A stretch of DNA of 64,000 nucleotides from Akkermansia sp. (GCA_030535875.1 JAUNRC010000002.1:1-64000), one strand, 5' to 3'. Positions 33,128-41,457 are shown, numbered from the stretch's first letter. Numbers and translations: made by a program. Notes: generated by a model not told the origin, from the letters alone.

Positions 33128-33976
33128 TTAGGAGATGGAAATTACCTGAATGCGGGTGGTCATGGTGTGGGTCTCTCCGCAGCGCAGCATGATATTTTCG
33201 GCCGGTACGGCCGTCGTCTCGACCGCGAGGAATCCTCGTGCGGCTTCCGCTCCGAGGTCATTCATGCCGGCAGCCAGTTCGGCGCCGGGGTTCCAGACGA
33301 CGGCGGAACCGGAACCGGCGCGGCAGATGCGGATGCTGCGCTCCCAAGCCGGGTCGTGAATGGTGATTTCCTGTTCTTCGGCGACGGGGTGGTAAATGCG
33401 GTCGATGTGACCGGCGGGGATGAGGGGGTCTTCGCAGTGGGGTACGGCATCGGCGGCGAACTCGGTGAAGTCGCATTCCTCCAGTCCGGTAATGGCTACT
33501 TGCTCGTAATCACTTACGGCAAAGTAGGTGTGCATGGCGGCGGAGAAGGGCATGGTGCGCTGTACATCCAGAGTGAGCAGGGTAATCATGAGCTCCTTGC
33601 CCAGTTCGATGATGACGGCTCCGCTGGGCATGAGTTCTTTTTCCGGCGGCAGAGCCAGGACAATCTTGACCGTGCCGTCCTCGAGTTCTTCGGTCGAGGC
33701 GTGCTGCCAGGTGGAAATGCGGGCAACTCCGTGCGAGGGCAGGGTGGCATCTTCCGTATTTTTACCGAACCAAGGCCAGCACAGAGGAATGCCGCCGCGC
33801 AGGGCTTTGCCCTGTTGGAATACCGCCTGCGGACTCATGAAAATGACGGGCATGTGACCGGTGGGGGTCCATTGCAGAACTTGTGCACCGTAGAGAGAAA
33901 TCTCGGCTTTGCACAGTTCCGTGCTCACTCGCAGGATGGGGAAATCGCGTCCGTAGGGGTATTCCGTGGTAATCAT
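33128..33976 (-). CDS. D-hexose-6-phosphate mutarotase family protein (YeaD-like)
   Basis: The 282-residue protein is an aldose 1-epimerase-type beta-sandwich of the YeaD branch. Landmarks are GAQVLQWTPTGHMPVIFMSP, RGGIPLCWPWFG, PSHGVAR (catalytic His), MHTYFAVSDY (second His) and WNPGAELAAGMNDLG. It interconverts the anomers of a hexose 6-phosphate. I use ATG 33976, as the long upstream frame has no promoter or domain support. A promoter with TCGACA (34024-34029) and TACCAT (34001-34006) is 24 bases upstream. Confidence 0.9.
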   Translation of the reverse strand: MITTEYPYGRDFPILRVSTELCKAEISLYGAQVLQWTPTGHMPVIFMSPQAVFQQGKALRGGIPLCWPWFGKNTEDATLPSHGVARISTWQHASTEELEDGTVKIVLALPPEKELMPSGAVIIELGKELMITLLTLDVQRTMPFSAAMHTYFAVSDYEQVAITGLEECDFTEFAADAVPHCEDPLIPAGHIDRIYHPVAEEQEITIHDPAWERSIRICRAGSGSAVVWNPGAELAAGMNDLGAEAARGFLAVETTAVPAENIMLRCGETHTMTTRIQVISIS

Positions 33977-34000
33977 GGTAAACTGATTTGATGTGTCGTT

Positions 34001-34029
34001 ATGGTAGCAGATTGAATCTTGCTTGTCGA
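34001..34029 (-). promoter_or_regulatory. Promoter of the mutarotase operon
   Basis: On the minus strand TCGACA (34024-34029), a 17-base spacer and TACCAT (34001-34006). The hexamers are moderate, so this is a less certain call. It lies within the gap between the TetR and mutarotase genes. Confidence 0.45.
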
Positions 34030-34059
34030 GTAAACAATGGCGCGATGTCAGGGCTGCCG

Positions 34060-34686
34060 TCAGTCTTGTCTTCCTGTGTAGGTTCGCAGGAGGGCTACGG
34101 TGTCCGCCGCTAATCGACGAATGGCCGGTTCTTTGCCGTGAATGGCGGGCAATCCCCACAGCGTGAAGTCATTGTGCGCAACGATGTTGAAGTACATGCC
34201 GCGCAGGCAGGTCAGGCACCACAGCCAATCGGCCCGTTGCATGTTCGGAAAATGGGCTCGCACGGCTTCCTGCCATTCTTCCTGTGCGTAGGAGTAGTGC
34301 GATTCGTACACATCGCGCGTCAGTTCCGGGGATTCGTAGCCCATTTTGTTGAGGAAACAGAGAACTTCCTCACCGCCGGCAACGGTGGAGTCTTGCCAGC
34401 GGGTGATGGGGGCTGCGAGCCAGGAGTAGATGAGCTCTTCCACATCGCCGCCGGGGAGGCTTTCTCTCAGAGCTTCCAGACATACGGCGTTGTATTGCTC
34501 GGAGATGTAGGCAAGCGTGTCGCGGTAGAGGTCGGCTTTGTTGCCGAAGTGATATCGGATGAGGCCGATGTTGACGTTTGCCTCGTTGGCAATTTCACGC
34601 ATGGCTGCACCATCGAAGCCCAGACGGGTGAACTGGGCAATGGCGGCGCGCATAATTTGCGCCTTGGTGGAGTCGGATTTACTCAT
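34060..34686 (-). CDS. TetR-family transcriptional regulator
   Basis: The 208-residue protein has a typical TetR N-terminal helix-turn-helix (KAQIMRAAIAQFTRLGFDGAAMREIANEANVNIGLIRYHFGNKADLYRD in outline, residues 8-56) and a ligand-binding C-terminal domain with no assignable specificity. The ATG at 34686 lies within the last eight bases of the upstream SHD1 lipoprotein gene, so it is co-transcribed. It has no divergent target next to it. Targets may be its own operon, but no palindrome was found to support that. Confidence 0.85.
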   Translation of the reverse strand: MSKSDSTKAQIMRAAIAQFTRLGFDGAAMREIANEANVNIGLIRYHFGNKADLYRDTLAYISEQYNAVCLEALRESLPGGDVEELIYSWLAAPITRWQDSTVAGGEEVLCFLNKMGYESPELTRDVYESHYSYAQEEWQEAVRAHFPNMQRADWLWCLTCLRGMYFNIVAHNDFTLWGLPAIHGKEPAIRRLAADTVALLRTYTGRQD

Positions 34687-35635
34687 GGGCGTGCTCGGCT
34701 CCGGGCTTGTTGTTGTCGGCAATGTTGTCGAGGTAGTTGACATCTTCATCGCAGAAGACTGCCAGTCGGGTGCGCGACACGCGTCCGCCGGGTTCGCGGA
34801 GGTAGACGGCTTCTTTCTCTTCATCGTAGCGTTGGAGCTTGGCAAAGAGTTTGACCCCCTTGCGCGAAGTCCAGTCGCGGTACCCTTTTTCCCTCAGATT
34901 ATCCTTGTATTCTTTGTAGCTTTTTTCAGCACTTTCGACCCCGTCGATGATGGTTCGCTCCACTTCGCCGATAAATCCGCTGTAACCATCGATGGTGGCG
35001 GTGATTTTTCCGCGAGGGCAGATGATGACGATGCCGGGTATGCGGCTCAGTCCATACCTGCGGGCAAGATTGTTGATGGAGGATGGGCTGTAACGACTGT
35101 TGCCGGCGGAGGTTTCGTCCATGCCGGCTCCGCTGTCAAGTTTCACCCGGACTACTCGGTCTTTGCACCAAACGTCAAATTTGGCGGTTTCGAGTAGTTG
35201 ATTGCCGACGGTCTTGCTCTTGGGGCTTGTGACGGAGTTGTGGAACCAGATAATGAGCGGGTGGCCTTCCCGACGAGCCAGTTTGATGCCGCGGCCCAGA
35301 TTGTCCAGCCAGCCGTTACCTTGTCGGCGGTTTTCGAAAGCAGCGGTCAGCCCCGGGATGTCGGCATGAGGGTTGTCGGGGTCGGTCCAGATGAGCTCGC
35401 CCTCGGCACCGTTGTCTATATTTTTAAGCTCTTCTTCGGTCGTGACTTTCATGGTTTCGGCTCCCAGACCGCCTCCGCCCGGCAGGAGCGGGTTGGCGGA
35501 GAAGCCTGCCAGTTCGCTGCCGGTTTCGGATGTGAGCGGATTGTCCGGGCGCTCTTCAATCTCCTCACGAGTTGTACAGGCTGCGAGGAACAGACCGCAG
35601 GCAATGACTGTAAGACGTAGGGGCAGTTCGGTCAT
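34679..35635 (-). CDS. Lipoprotein with thioredoxin-like and SHD1 domains
   Basis: The 318-residue protein has a lipoprotein signal (CGLFLAAC), a thioredoxin-like middle (HPLIIWFHNSVTSPKSK, then FDVWCKDRVVRVKLDS, YGLSRIPGIVIICPRGK) lacking CxxC, and a C-terminal SHD1-type beta-barrel (YRDWTSRKGVKLFAKLQRYDEE). SHD1 domains are frequent in Planctomycetes and Verrucomicrobia secreted proteins and appear to be binding modules. The start is ATG 35635, which gives the proper lipoprotein signal. It sits between mazG and the TetR gene. Confidence 0.7.
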   Translation of the reverse strand: MTELPLRLTVIACGLFLAACTTREEIEERPDNPLTSETGSELAGFSANPLLPGGGGLGAETMKVTTEEELKNIDNGAEGELIWTDPDNPHADIPGLTAAFENRRQGNGWLDNLGRGIKLARREGHPLIIWFHNSVTSPKSKTVGNQLLETAKFDVWCKDRVVRVKLDSGAGMDETSAGNSRYSPSSINNLARRYGLSRIPGIVIICPRGKITATIDGYSGFIGEVERTIIDGVESAEKSYKEYKDNLREKGYRDWTSRKGVKLFAKLQRYDEEKEAVYLREPGGRVSRTRLAVFCDEDVNYLDNIADNNKPGAEHAHE

Positions 35636-35667
35636 GACGTATATCCGAGGGCGGGAATGAGGTCGGG

Positions 35668-36486
35668 TCAGTGCAGGGTCGCTTTGGCTTGTTGCCAAGC
35701 GTTCTCCATCTGTTCGGCTGTGGCCTCTTCGAGTGTGAGTCCTTGCTCGCGGAGGATGCGTTCCAGCAGGTTGAAACGCTTTTCAAACTTGCGGTTAGCG
35801 GCATCGAGTGCGACCTCCGGGTCGATTTTTCGGCGACGACAGAGGTTGACGGTGGTGAAGAGAAGATCTCCGAGTTCTTCTTCCACTCGCGGGTCGTTAT
35901 CGGGCAGGGGGAGTGTGTCGGCCACCTCGGCTGTTTCTTCCCGAATTTTTTCAATTACACCGGCGTGGTCGGGCCAATCAAAGCCTACTTTGGCAACTTT
36001 TTTGGTGATCTTGAAGGCCTTGAGCATGGCGGGCAACCCCTTGCCGCAATTTTGCAGGTAGGGCTTGTCCTCGATGGATTGCTCGCGGCGTTTGATGGCA
36101 TCCCACTGGGTGAGCACGCCTTCGCTGGTGCTGACATCGGATGTGCCGAAAACATGGGGGTGACGGCGTACCATTTTGTCGCTTAAATCGCAGGCAACAT
36201 CCGCGAGGGTGAAGCCGGCTTCGCTGTTCTCAGCCGCCAGTTCCGCATGGAAGAGGACTTGCAGCAGCACGTCGCCCAGCTCTTCGCGCAGGTGCGCCCA
36301 ATCCTTAGCTTTGATGGCATCGATGCACTCGTAGGATTCCTCAATGAGATTGGGAATAAGACTTTCGTGGGTTTGCTCCGCATCCCAGGGGCAACCGCCC
36401 GGAGCTCGCAGTCGGTGCATGACGGCAATCGCTCGCTCGAGTTGCCGCTCCGGCTCGCGGCAGTTAATCATTTCGTTGTCGGTCAT
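35668..36486 (-). CDS. mazG: Nucleoside triphosphate pyrophosphohydrolase
   Basis: MazG hydrolyses NTPs to NMPs and PPi and clears aberrant nucleotides. The 272-residue protein has two MazG domains: GGCPWDAEQTHESLIPNLIEESYE and LREELGDVLLQVLFHA in the first, and EETAEV then VEEELGDLLFTTVN in the second. The EExxE and ExxD metal-binding motifs are therefore visible in both. It overlaps the small gene upstream by four bases (ATGA), so the two are coupled. Confidence 0.95.
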   Translation of the reverse strand: MTDNEMINCREPERQLERAIAVMHRLRAPGGCPWDAEQTHESLIPNLIEESYECIDAIKAKDWAHLREELGDVLLQVLFHAELAAENSEAGFTLADVACDLSDKMVRRHPHVFGTSDVSTSEGVLTQWDAIKRREQSIEDKPYLQNCGKGLPAMLKAFKITKKVAKVGFDWPDHAGVIEKIREETAEVADTLPLPDNDPRVEEELGDLLFTTVNLCRRRKIDPEVALDAANRKFEKRFNLLERILREQGLTLEEATAEQMENAWQQAKATLH

Positions 36487-36776
36487 TTCTTGCGCTGGTC
36501 ACGACGTTCATTGGTGGCCTTGCCGGCCAGGATGTCATCGATGTGCTCGATGAGGCTCCACGATACACGGCGGCGCTGGTACTTACGCCAGAGGAGTTCG
36601 CGCAGGGTCTGCCAGATTTCTTCGGTGAACTCAGCCGGCTCCGGCTCGACTTCATCTTTCATGGCTCGACCGACTTTCGGGGTGCAGGTGAGCTGCCACC
36701 ATCCGCCGAAGTGGCGGGCCTCGTAGACGACCTTGTTGCCGTCGGCATCCTTGTCTTTCCAGGAAAAGCTTTCCAT
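36483..36776 (-). CDS. Small conserved-looking protein upstream of mazG
   Basis: The 97-residue product is soluble, with a strand-rich first half (KVVYEARHFGGWWQLTCTP) and a charged helical second half (EEIWQTLRELLWRKYQRRRVSW). I recognise no family. It overlaps mazG by four bases and follows the secreted-protein gene by 27 bases, so it is translated with mazG. It may be an accessory to nucleotide metabolism or unrelated. Confidence 0.6.
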   Translation of the reverse strand: MESFSWKDKDADGNKVVYEARHFGGWWQLTCTPKVGRAMKDEVEPEPAEFTEEIWQTLRELLWRKYQRRRVSWSLIEHIDDILAGKATNERRDQRKK

Positions 36777-36803
36777 AAATCTGTTTGGTTCGGGGTGCGA
36801 ATA

Positions 36804-37331
36804 TCAGCGGCGATTGCCGTTAGCCCTCAGCGAGCGGTGAGCCTTCGAGACATCTTCGGTGAGGGTAGGGGCGAGGTTGTGGGCGGGGCCGCTTGTGTTG
36901 AGTGAAATGATGAGCGGCTTGGCTCGGTTGCCGCCGGCATCGTAGCGGTAGATGACTCGCTGCACGAGTTTGTTGTCGGGGTGGGAGAACATGCGCTCTT
37001 CAATCAGTCGGGCGCGGCTGTCGTAACCATAGGCTACTTTGTAGATGGGTTTACGCTCGCTGTTGTAAATGACGCATGCTACCAACTGACCGAACTCACC
37101 CTCTGTATAGTCGTTAATGGCGGCCAGTCGGCCGCTGGCCGTGTAGGTGGCACAGCGCATGCCGCGCCAGCCCATTTGTCGCTTGTACACGGCTCGTGAG
37201 CCGTCAGGATGGCGCATCACGCGTACCAAATCGCGGTCTTCGTTTATCAGATCGGGGCTTTGCGCCGGGCTCTGCATGGAAAGTAGCAGACATGCACACA
37301 GGAGCAGCCACCTGAAGGGGGTCGTGTTCAT
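36804..37331 (-). CDS. Exported protein of unknown function
   Basis: The 175-residue protein has a signal peptide (LLLCACLLLSMQSPAQS) and short Tyr/Gly/Arg-rich strand repeats (YTASGRLAAI, YNSERKPIYK, YDSRARLIEE, YRYDAGGNR) that resemble RHS or YD-type beta repeats. No catalytic motif is visible. It is the first gene of a five-gene minus-strand run ending in the TetR gene. The promoter -10 ends six bases before the ATG, giving a leaderless mRNA. Confidence 0.65.
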   Translation of the reverse strand: MNTTPFRWLLLCACLLLSMQSPAQSPDLINEDRDLVRVMRHPDGSRAVYKRQMGWRGMRCATYTASGRLAAINDYTEGEFGQLVACVIYNSERKPIYKVAYGYDSRARLIEERMFSHPDNKLVQRVIYRYDAGGNRAKPLIISLNTSGPAHNLAPTLTEDVSKAHRSLRANGNRR

Positions 37332-37337
37332 GCCTGT

Positions 37338-37366
37338 ATTCTACTATCATGCCCTTGTGATTGCAA
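37338..37366 (-). promoter_or_regulatory. Promoter of the mazG gene group
   Basis: On the minus strand TTGCAA (37361-37366), a 17-base spacer and TAGAAT (37338-37343) end six bases before ATG 37331. It is divergent from the ispH promoter, whose -35 lies 32 bases away. Confidence 0.65.
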
Positions 37367-37397
37367 GTGCTAAGTATGGCGTACCCGGCCATTTTTC

Positions 37398-37426
37398 TTG
37401 ACACTTGCCGTGCGTAAAGGCACAAT
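37398..37426 (+). promoter_or_regulatory. ispH promoter
   Basis: TTGACA (37398-37403), a 17-base spacer and CACAAT (37421-37426) end six bases before ATG 37433. A GGAG sequence lies in those six bases, but would fall at or upstream of the expected +1. Confidence 0.6.
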
Positions 37427-37432
37427 GGAGCC

Positions 37433-38632
37433 ATGACTAGCAAAAAGACCATCAATGTGCGACGCCCTGAGGTGATGGCGCGCGTGCGCGAAAAGGTGCA
37501 GCAGTACCAAAGTGAGCTGGTGGAGTCCATTCGGGCGAATGGAGATGTGCTGCGCCTGCCCTCGCTGGAGTTGCACTTGGCATCGGCCTTCGGTTTTTGC
37601 GATGGTGTGAAACGAGCCATCGAAATTGCATACGCGACGTGCAGCATGTTTGAAGGGCGTCGCATCTGGCTGATTGGGGAGATTATCCACAATCCCGTGG
37701 TCAATGCCGACTTGGATGTCATGGGCTTGCGCCACTTGCCCTGGGATTTGAAGTCTCCTTTATATGATGAATTGAAAACTGATGATGTGGTGATTATGCC
37801 GGCTTTCGGGGGGTCGGTAGCCATGCGTCGTTTGCTCGATGAAAAGGGGGTGAATCTTGTGGATTCGACCTGTGGGAATGTTATCCGTGTGTGGCAAAAG
37901 GTTCGCAATTATGCTCGCATGGGGATTACCAGCGTGATTCACGGTAAAGCTAAGCACGAGGAGAGTCAGGCAACAGCCTCGCATTCTCAGGGGGATGATG
38001 GTAAAGGGAATTATATTGTGATTTTTAATGAGGACGATGCCCGATTGCTCTGCGATTATATCTTGGGGCGAGGCGACAAAGCAGCGTTTATGGCTCATTT
38101 TGCAAGTAGTTGTTCGGAGGGCTTTGACCCTGATATTCATTTGGCAGAGATGGGGATGGCTAACCAGACGACTATGTTGAAGAGCGAGACGGCACGCATT
38201 CAGTCTATGTTGCGGGCGGCGGTGACGGAGCGAGACGGCGATGACAGCCGCTTTCATGCTTTCGATACCATTTGCGGCGCTACTCAGGATCGTCAGAATG
38301 CACTTTTTGAGCTGCTTGATAAGCCGCTTGAGGCGATGTTTATTATCGGTGGGTACAATAGTTCCAATACTACTCACTTGGCTCATATTGCGGCGCGTAA
38401 GATGCCGGTGTTTTTCGTTGAGTCGGCTGATTGTCTGTTGAGTCTCAGTCGCATTCGTGCTTTCAATCTTAAGGAAAAGAAGGAGGTGGAGATGGCTCTT
38501 CCCGCAGAGGCTCTTCAGCGAGAGCGTCCGTGGCGCATTGGTGTGACAGCCGGAGCCTCCTGCCCGGCTAATGTGATTGAGCAGGTTATTCGCCGCTTAG
38601 CTGAGCTGCGAGGTGATTCGTTGCCTGTATAA
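37433..38632 (+). CDS. ispH: 4-hydroxy-3-methylbut-2-enyl diphosphate reductase
   Basis: IspH makes IPP and DMAPP in the last MEP step with a [4Fe-4S] cluster. The 399-residue form is the longer, cyanobacteria/plant-like type with an extra N-terminal region of about 40 residues. The cluster cysteines are in AFGFCDGV (Cys56), DSTCGNV and DTICGATQDRQ. HGKAKHEES, GMANQTTM, GGYNSSNTTH and GVTAGASCP are further active-site motifs. It is transcribed alone with a leaderless-type promoter. Confidence 0.95.
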   Translation: MTSKKTINVRRPEVMARVREKVQQYQSELVESIRANGDVLRLPSLELHLASAFGFCDGVKRAIEIAYATCSMFEGRRIWLIGEIIHNPVVNADLDVMGLRHLPWDLKSPLYDELKTDDVVIMPAFGGSVAMRRLLDEKGVNLVDSTCGNVIRVWQKVRNYARMGITSVIHGKAKHEESQATASHSQGDDGKGNYIVIFNEDDARLLCDYILGRGDKAAFMAHFASSCSEGFDPDIHLAEMGMANQTTMLKSETARIQSMLRAAVTERDGDDSRFHAFDTICGATQDRQNALFELLDKPLEAMFIIGGYNSSNTTHLAHIAARKMPVFFVESADCLLSLSRIRAFNLKEKKEVEMALPAEALQRERPWRIGVTAGASCPANVIEQVIRRLAELRGDSLPV

Positions 38633-38685
38633 TGCGACGGCCTCTTCGTAACTACGTTATTTTCGTAGACTGTTTTTCGGTAATA

Positions 38686-38716
38686 AAAAGGCGCTCAGAG
38701 CATGGCTCTGAGCGCT
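38686..38716. terminator. Terminator between ispH and the pseudopilin gene
   Basis: GCGCTCAGAGC (38691-38701) pairs with GCTCTGAGCGC (38705-38715) over 11 base pairs with a three-base loop. The A tract on its left makes it a good minus-strand terminator for the pseudopilin gene. It may also stop ispH transcripts. Confidence 0.75.
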
Positions 38717-38744
38717 GATTTGATAATTGAAGTTATCGGGAGCT

Positions 38745-39500
38745 TTACAGGTCGGGAGTGACGATGATGTAGTCAGGCGAGGTATCGCGACCCTTCTTGG
38801 TCTCGGGGAAGGGAGTGTAATCTTTATCGAACACGCTCTTGGTGTCGTCCTCGGCGTGCTCGGTAAGCTTCTCCTTAAGGTCGGTGACGGAGCCGTCGGT
38901 CTTTACCATGAAAGCGTGAGCGTAGAAAAGATCACGATTGAACATGAGCTTGTCGCCGGTGTAGGGAGTCATGGTGGAGGGCACGCAACTGAATGCCAGC
39001 GGGGTGCTGGTGCCGGCTACGGAGCGGCGACCGGGAGCATCGTCGGGGTTGCTGCTCTCCTTGCGGAGCACGTAAGCGAAGGCATTCTCACCCTTGGTAA
39101 GAGCCTGACCGTTGGCGAACTTGCCATCGGGTTCCTTCGTGCCGCCGTGCTTAGCAAAGAAAGTGCTCTCGGTGGGGTTGCCCTTGTAGAAAAGTTGGCG
39201 GAAGTAGCAGTTGGCCTTGTCGCCCTTAAGTTCGCCGAAGTTGTACTCGGAGTTGCGCTCATCCTCGAGCAGGGCATCAGCCGTGGCATCGCAGGGATAT
39301 GCGCCGTTCTCCTGATTGAAAGTCAGCAGGAGCTTCTGAATCTGACCCAGATTTTGGCTTGCCTGCTGGCGGTCACCATCGTTCATGTGCTCCATAATGG
39401 GGCCGTAACCTACGGCTGCAAGCGAGGCAAGGATGGCGATAACCACCATAAGCTCAATCAGGGTGAAACCCTTCTTCTGTCGGTTAAGTTGAATTTTCAT
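38745..39500 (-). CDS. Type II secretion/type IV pilin-like protein
   Basis: The 251-residue protein has a classic prepilin N-terminus, KKG followed by FTLIELMVVIAILASLAA, with cleavage expected after the Gly and methylation of the Phe. The Glu at position +5 is present. The large, polar C-terminal domain lacks the DUF1559 signature common in Planctomycetes. It could be a pseudopilin of a secretion system or a minor pilin. No assembly genes are in the window. The start is ATG 39500, 26 bases after a good promoter. Confidence 0.85.
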   Translation of the reverse strand: MKIQLNRQKKGFTLIELMVVIAILASLAAVGYGPIMEHMNDGDRQQASQNLGQIQKLLLTFNQENGAYPCDATADALLEDERNSEYNFGELKGDKANCYFRQLFYKGNPTESTFFAKHGGTKEPDGKFANGQALTKGENAFAYVLRKESSNPDDAPGRRSVAGTSTPLAFSCVPSTMTPYTGDKLMFNRDLFYAHAFMVKTDGSVTDLKEKLTEHAEDDTKSVFDKDYTPFPETKKGRDTSPDYIIVTPDL

Positions 39501-39526
39501 GCTATATGCGTTGTGTTGACTTCTTA

Positions 39527-39555
39527 TGTATAGCACGATTCGCGGCAGGATGCAA
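39527..39555 (-). promoter_or_regulatory. Promoter of the pseudopilin gene
   Basis: On the minus strand TTGCAT (39550-39555), a 17-base spacer and TATACA (39527-39532) lie 26 bases before ATG 39500. Confidence 0.6.
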
Positions 39556-39596
39556 GTCGCAAATGCAAAATTGAGCAAAAATCGGTTAAAAGCCGT

Positions 39597-40733
39597 TTAG
39601 ACTCTGTTCAGATAGGCCGTAATCTCGGCTGCGTAGAGCTCAGGCTCCAGCAGGAAGGAGTCGTGCCCCTTGCCGGAACGTATGCACTTGTACTCCGCAT
39701 GAACGCCGTTTTTCTTCAGTCTGCGGTGGAATTGGGAGATGCCACGCGGCGTGAAACAGCAGTCCGTATTGATAGAGAAGAGCATGAAGGGGATACCATG
39801 CTCGGCGTAGCGGCGGAAGGTTTCGTCAATGCTGCAACCGGTCAGAGCTTCGAGGTCAAAGCCGGTCCACATGTTGATGATGCGGATGTAGGAGTTGGCA
39901 TCGAACCGTTTGGCAAATTTAGTACCCTGATGGAGCATGTAGCTCTCGGTGCTGCGGGTGGGTGTGTACCATGTCAGCAGCCCCTTGCGGTCGGGGGAGC
40001 AGCCTTTGCGGGCTCGCTTTTCAAGTCCGCGCTGGTAGACGAAGTGCTTGTGGCAGATAATTCGGGCCAAGGCTACACCCCGCAGGGGCGGGTCGTTGAG
40101 AGGGTAGCGCCCTTCGCGATATTTTTCATCCATTTCAATGGCACAGAACTGTTCAAAGCCGCTCAGTTTGTGTTCAATGGGGGGCTTGCAGTCTGCTCCG
40201 ATGATAATCACGCTGCGTACTCTCTCCGGGTAGAGATTGGTGAAAGCCAGCGAGAGCATACCTCCTACGCTGGGGCCGACCAGAGCGAACTTGCGAATGC
40301 CCCAATGGTCGAAAAGTTTGATTTGTGCACGGGCCTGGTCGTTGGCGTTGACCATGGGGAAGCGGCTGCCCCACGGCTCACCGTCAGGGGCAATGGAGGC
40401 CGGGCCGCTGGAGCCGTAGCAGCTCCCGAGGAAGTTCACGCACACGATGAAGTACTTATCGGTGTCAAGTGGTTTGCCGGGGCCTATCATGCGGTCCCAC
40501 CAGCCTTCATAGTACTCCGGCTGCCAAAAGGTGCCGGCCTCCGGCACATTATCGTTGTAGCCGTGGGCGTGGTGGCTACCCGTCAGCGCATGGAACAACA
40601 GGATGGCGTTGCCCTTGTCAGGTGCCAAGGTGCCGTAAGTTTCGTAAGCAAGCTGAAGGTTCGGCAGCGTTTCTCCGCTGTCGAAGGTAAAGTCACCTAT
40701 GGGGAAAATCTGAGTGCGAACCGTGTTGGTCAT
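39597..40733 (-). CDS. metX: Homoserine O-acetyltransferase
   Basis: MetX acetylates homoserine for methionine synthesis by direct sulfhydrylation. The 378-residue alpha/beta hydrolase has the catalytic Ser in GPSVGGM (family pattern G-x-S-M/V-G-G), Asp in INTDCCF and His in GKGHDSFL. NFLGSCYGSSGP and PFMLFSINTD are family landmarks. The homologous succinyltransferase is possible, since the specificity residues cannot be judged by eye. The gene follows the rpmJ terminator and appears to stand alone. Confidence 0.92.
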   Translation of the reverse strand: MTNTVRTQIFPIGDFTFDSGETLPNLQLAYETYGTLAPDKGNAILLFHALTGSHHAHGYNDNVPEAGTFWQPEYYEGWWDRMIGPGKPLDTDKYFIVCVNFLGSCYGSSGPASIAPDGEPWGSRFPMVNANDQARAQIKLFDHWGIRKFALVGPSVGGMLSLAFTNLYPERVRSVIIIGADCKPPIEHKLSGFEQFCAIEMDEKYREGRYPLNDPPLRGVALARIICHKHFVYQRGLEKRARKGCSPDRKGLLTWYTPTRSTESYMLHQGTKFAKRFDANSYIRIINMWTGFDLEALTGCSIDETFRRYAEHGIPFMLFSINTDCCFTPRGISQFHRRLKKNGVHAEYKCIRSGKGHDSFLLEPELYAAEITAYLNRV

Positions 40734-40766
40734 GGCATGGAATGGATGAACGGGAGTTCTGGGAAC

Positions 40767-40810
40767 AAAAAAAGGACCGGGGTTTGTTTGTACTCCGGTC
40801 TCCTTTTTTC
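40767..40810. terminator. Terminator between rpmJ and metX
   Basis: ACCGGGGT (40776-40783) pairs with ACTCCGGT (40792-40799) over eight pairs including one U-G. It is flanked by seven A's on the left and six T's on the right, so it can serve the minus-strand rpmJ transcript. Confidence 0.75.
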
Positions 40811-40835
40811 GTGTGTGCGGATTTCCCGCGCTGGG

Positions 40836-41000
40836 TTACTTAACACCCTTCTTGCTCAGGCGCGTGCCGGCAGTCGTGCCCTGACGAGCCTTGAACTTGG
40901 GGTTGCTCTTGCAGATGACGTAGAGCGTACCCTTGCGCTTCACAATCTGGCAATCAGCGTGGCGGCGCTTCATAGAGGCGAGTGAGGAAAGAACTTTCAT
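40836..41000 (-). CDS. rpmJ: Large-subunit ribosomal protein bL36, zinc-free type
   Basis: The 54-residue product begins [14 protein letters not shown] and continues [19 protein letters not shown] then [11 protein letters not shown]. This matches the longer type B bL36, which lacks the zinc-binding C-x2-C-x12-C-x4-H pattern of type A. In many bacteria this form substitutes when zinc is low. A zinc-type copy could exist elsewhere in the genome. A promoter with consensus TATAAT (41065-41070) gives a leader of about 60 bases. Confidence 0.95.
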   Translation of the reverse strand: MKVLSSLASMKRRHADCQIVKRKGTLYVICKSNPKFKARQGTTAGTRLSKKGVK

Positions 41001-41064
41001 GATCTCTGTAATGTTAGTGTGTTAATAAGATTTTCGGCCGCGAAGCATTTGCGTCGGGACGCGC

Positions 41065-41092
41065 ATTATACTCGTTTGTGGCCATTTGTAAA
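41065..41092 (-). promoter_or_regulatory. rpmJ promoter with GC-rich discriminator
   Basis: On the minus strand TTTACA (41087-41092), a 16-base spacer and consensus TATAAT (41065-41070) are followed by GCGCGTCCCGACGC. The leader of about 60 bases shares the word GCGTCCCG with the rpsP leader. Confidence 0.7.
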
Positions 41093-41176
41093 GACAAATT
41101 TTATATTTCATGACTTTTTTTTGTGCATGTAGGTAATGAAAGTGAGGGAAAACATGAGCGGCAGCCGTGTTTTTGC

Positions 41177-41205
41177 TTGTCGGGGCTTATCTATTGATAT
41201 AGACT
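41177..41205 (+). promoter_or_regulatory. Promoter of the small lipoprotein gene
   Basis: TTGTCG (41177-41182), a 17-base spacer and TAGACT (41200-41205) end six bases before ATG 41212. This favours the lipoprotein frame over the overlapping frame 41136-41363. Confidence 0.6.
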
Positions 41206-41211
41206 GTCTGC

Positions 41212-41457
41212 ATGAGAATACGCCCTTCGGAGAAGAAATCGTGCCCTCTTTATCCTGCGATAATTGCGGCTGTCGGAACTGTGCTCACCGGTTGCGACCG
41301 ACAGGGAGTACCCGGGGATGTGCCGTCAGATGTCGGTCGTACGGAACAGGCGCCGGTCGGTGAGGCTCAGGCAGAAAAGCCGCAGGCTCAGGAGAATCCG
41401 CAGGTGCAGCCGCTGAAATTGGGCGGTGAGGTCTTATGTGCTCCCGAAGAGGAGTGA
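41212..41457 (+). CDS. Small lipoprotein
   Basis: The 81-residue product has a lipoprotein signal (YPAIIAAVGTVLTGC, lipobox LTGC, Cys28) and a short Gln/Glu/Pro-rich mature part without recognisable domain. Such small lipoproteins are often envelope spacers. A leaderless-type promoter directly in front supports it as a real gene. It has no close neighbour on the same strand. Confidence 0.6.
   Translation: MRIRPSEKKSCPLYPAIIAAVGTVLTGCDRQGVPGDVPSDVGRTEQAPVGEAQAEKPQAQENPQVQPLKLGGEVLCAPEEE

Noticed and set aside
41136-41363. 75-codon frame overlapping the small lipoprotein gene
   Set aside because: The lipoprotein frame has a signal peptide with lipobox and a promoter six bases ahead. This frame starts upstream of that promoter's -35 and has no domain.
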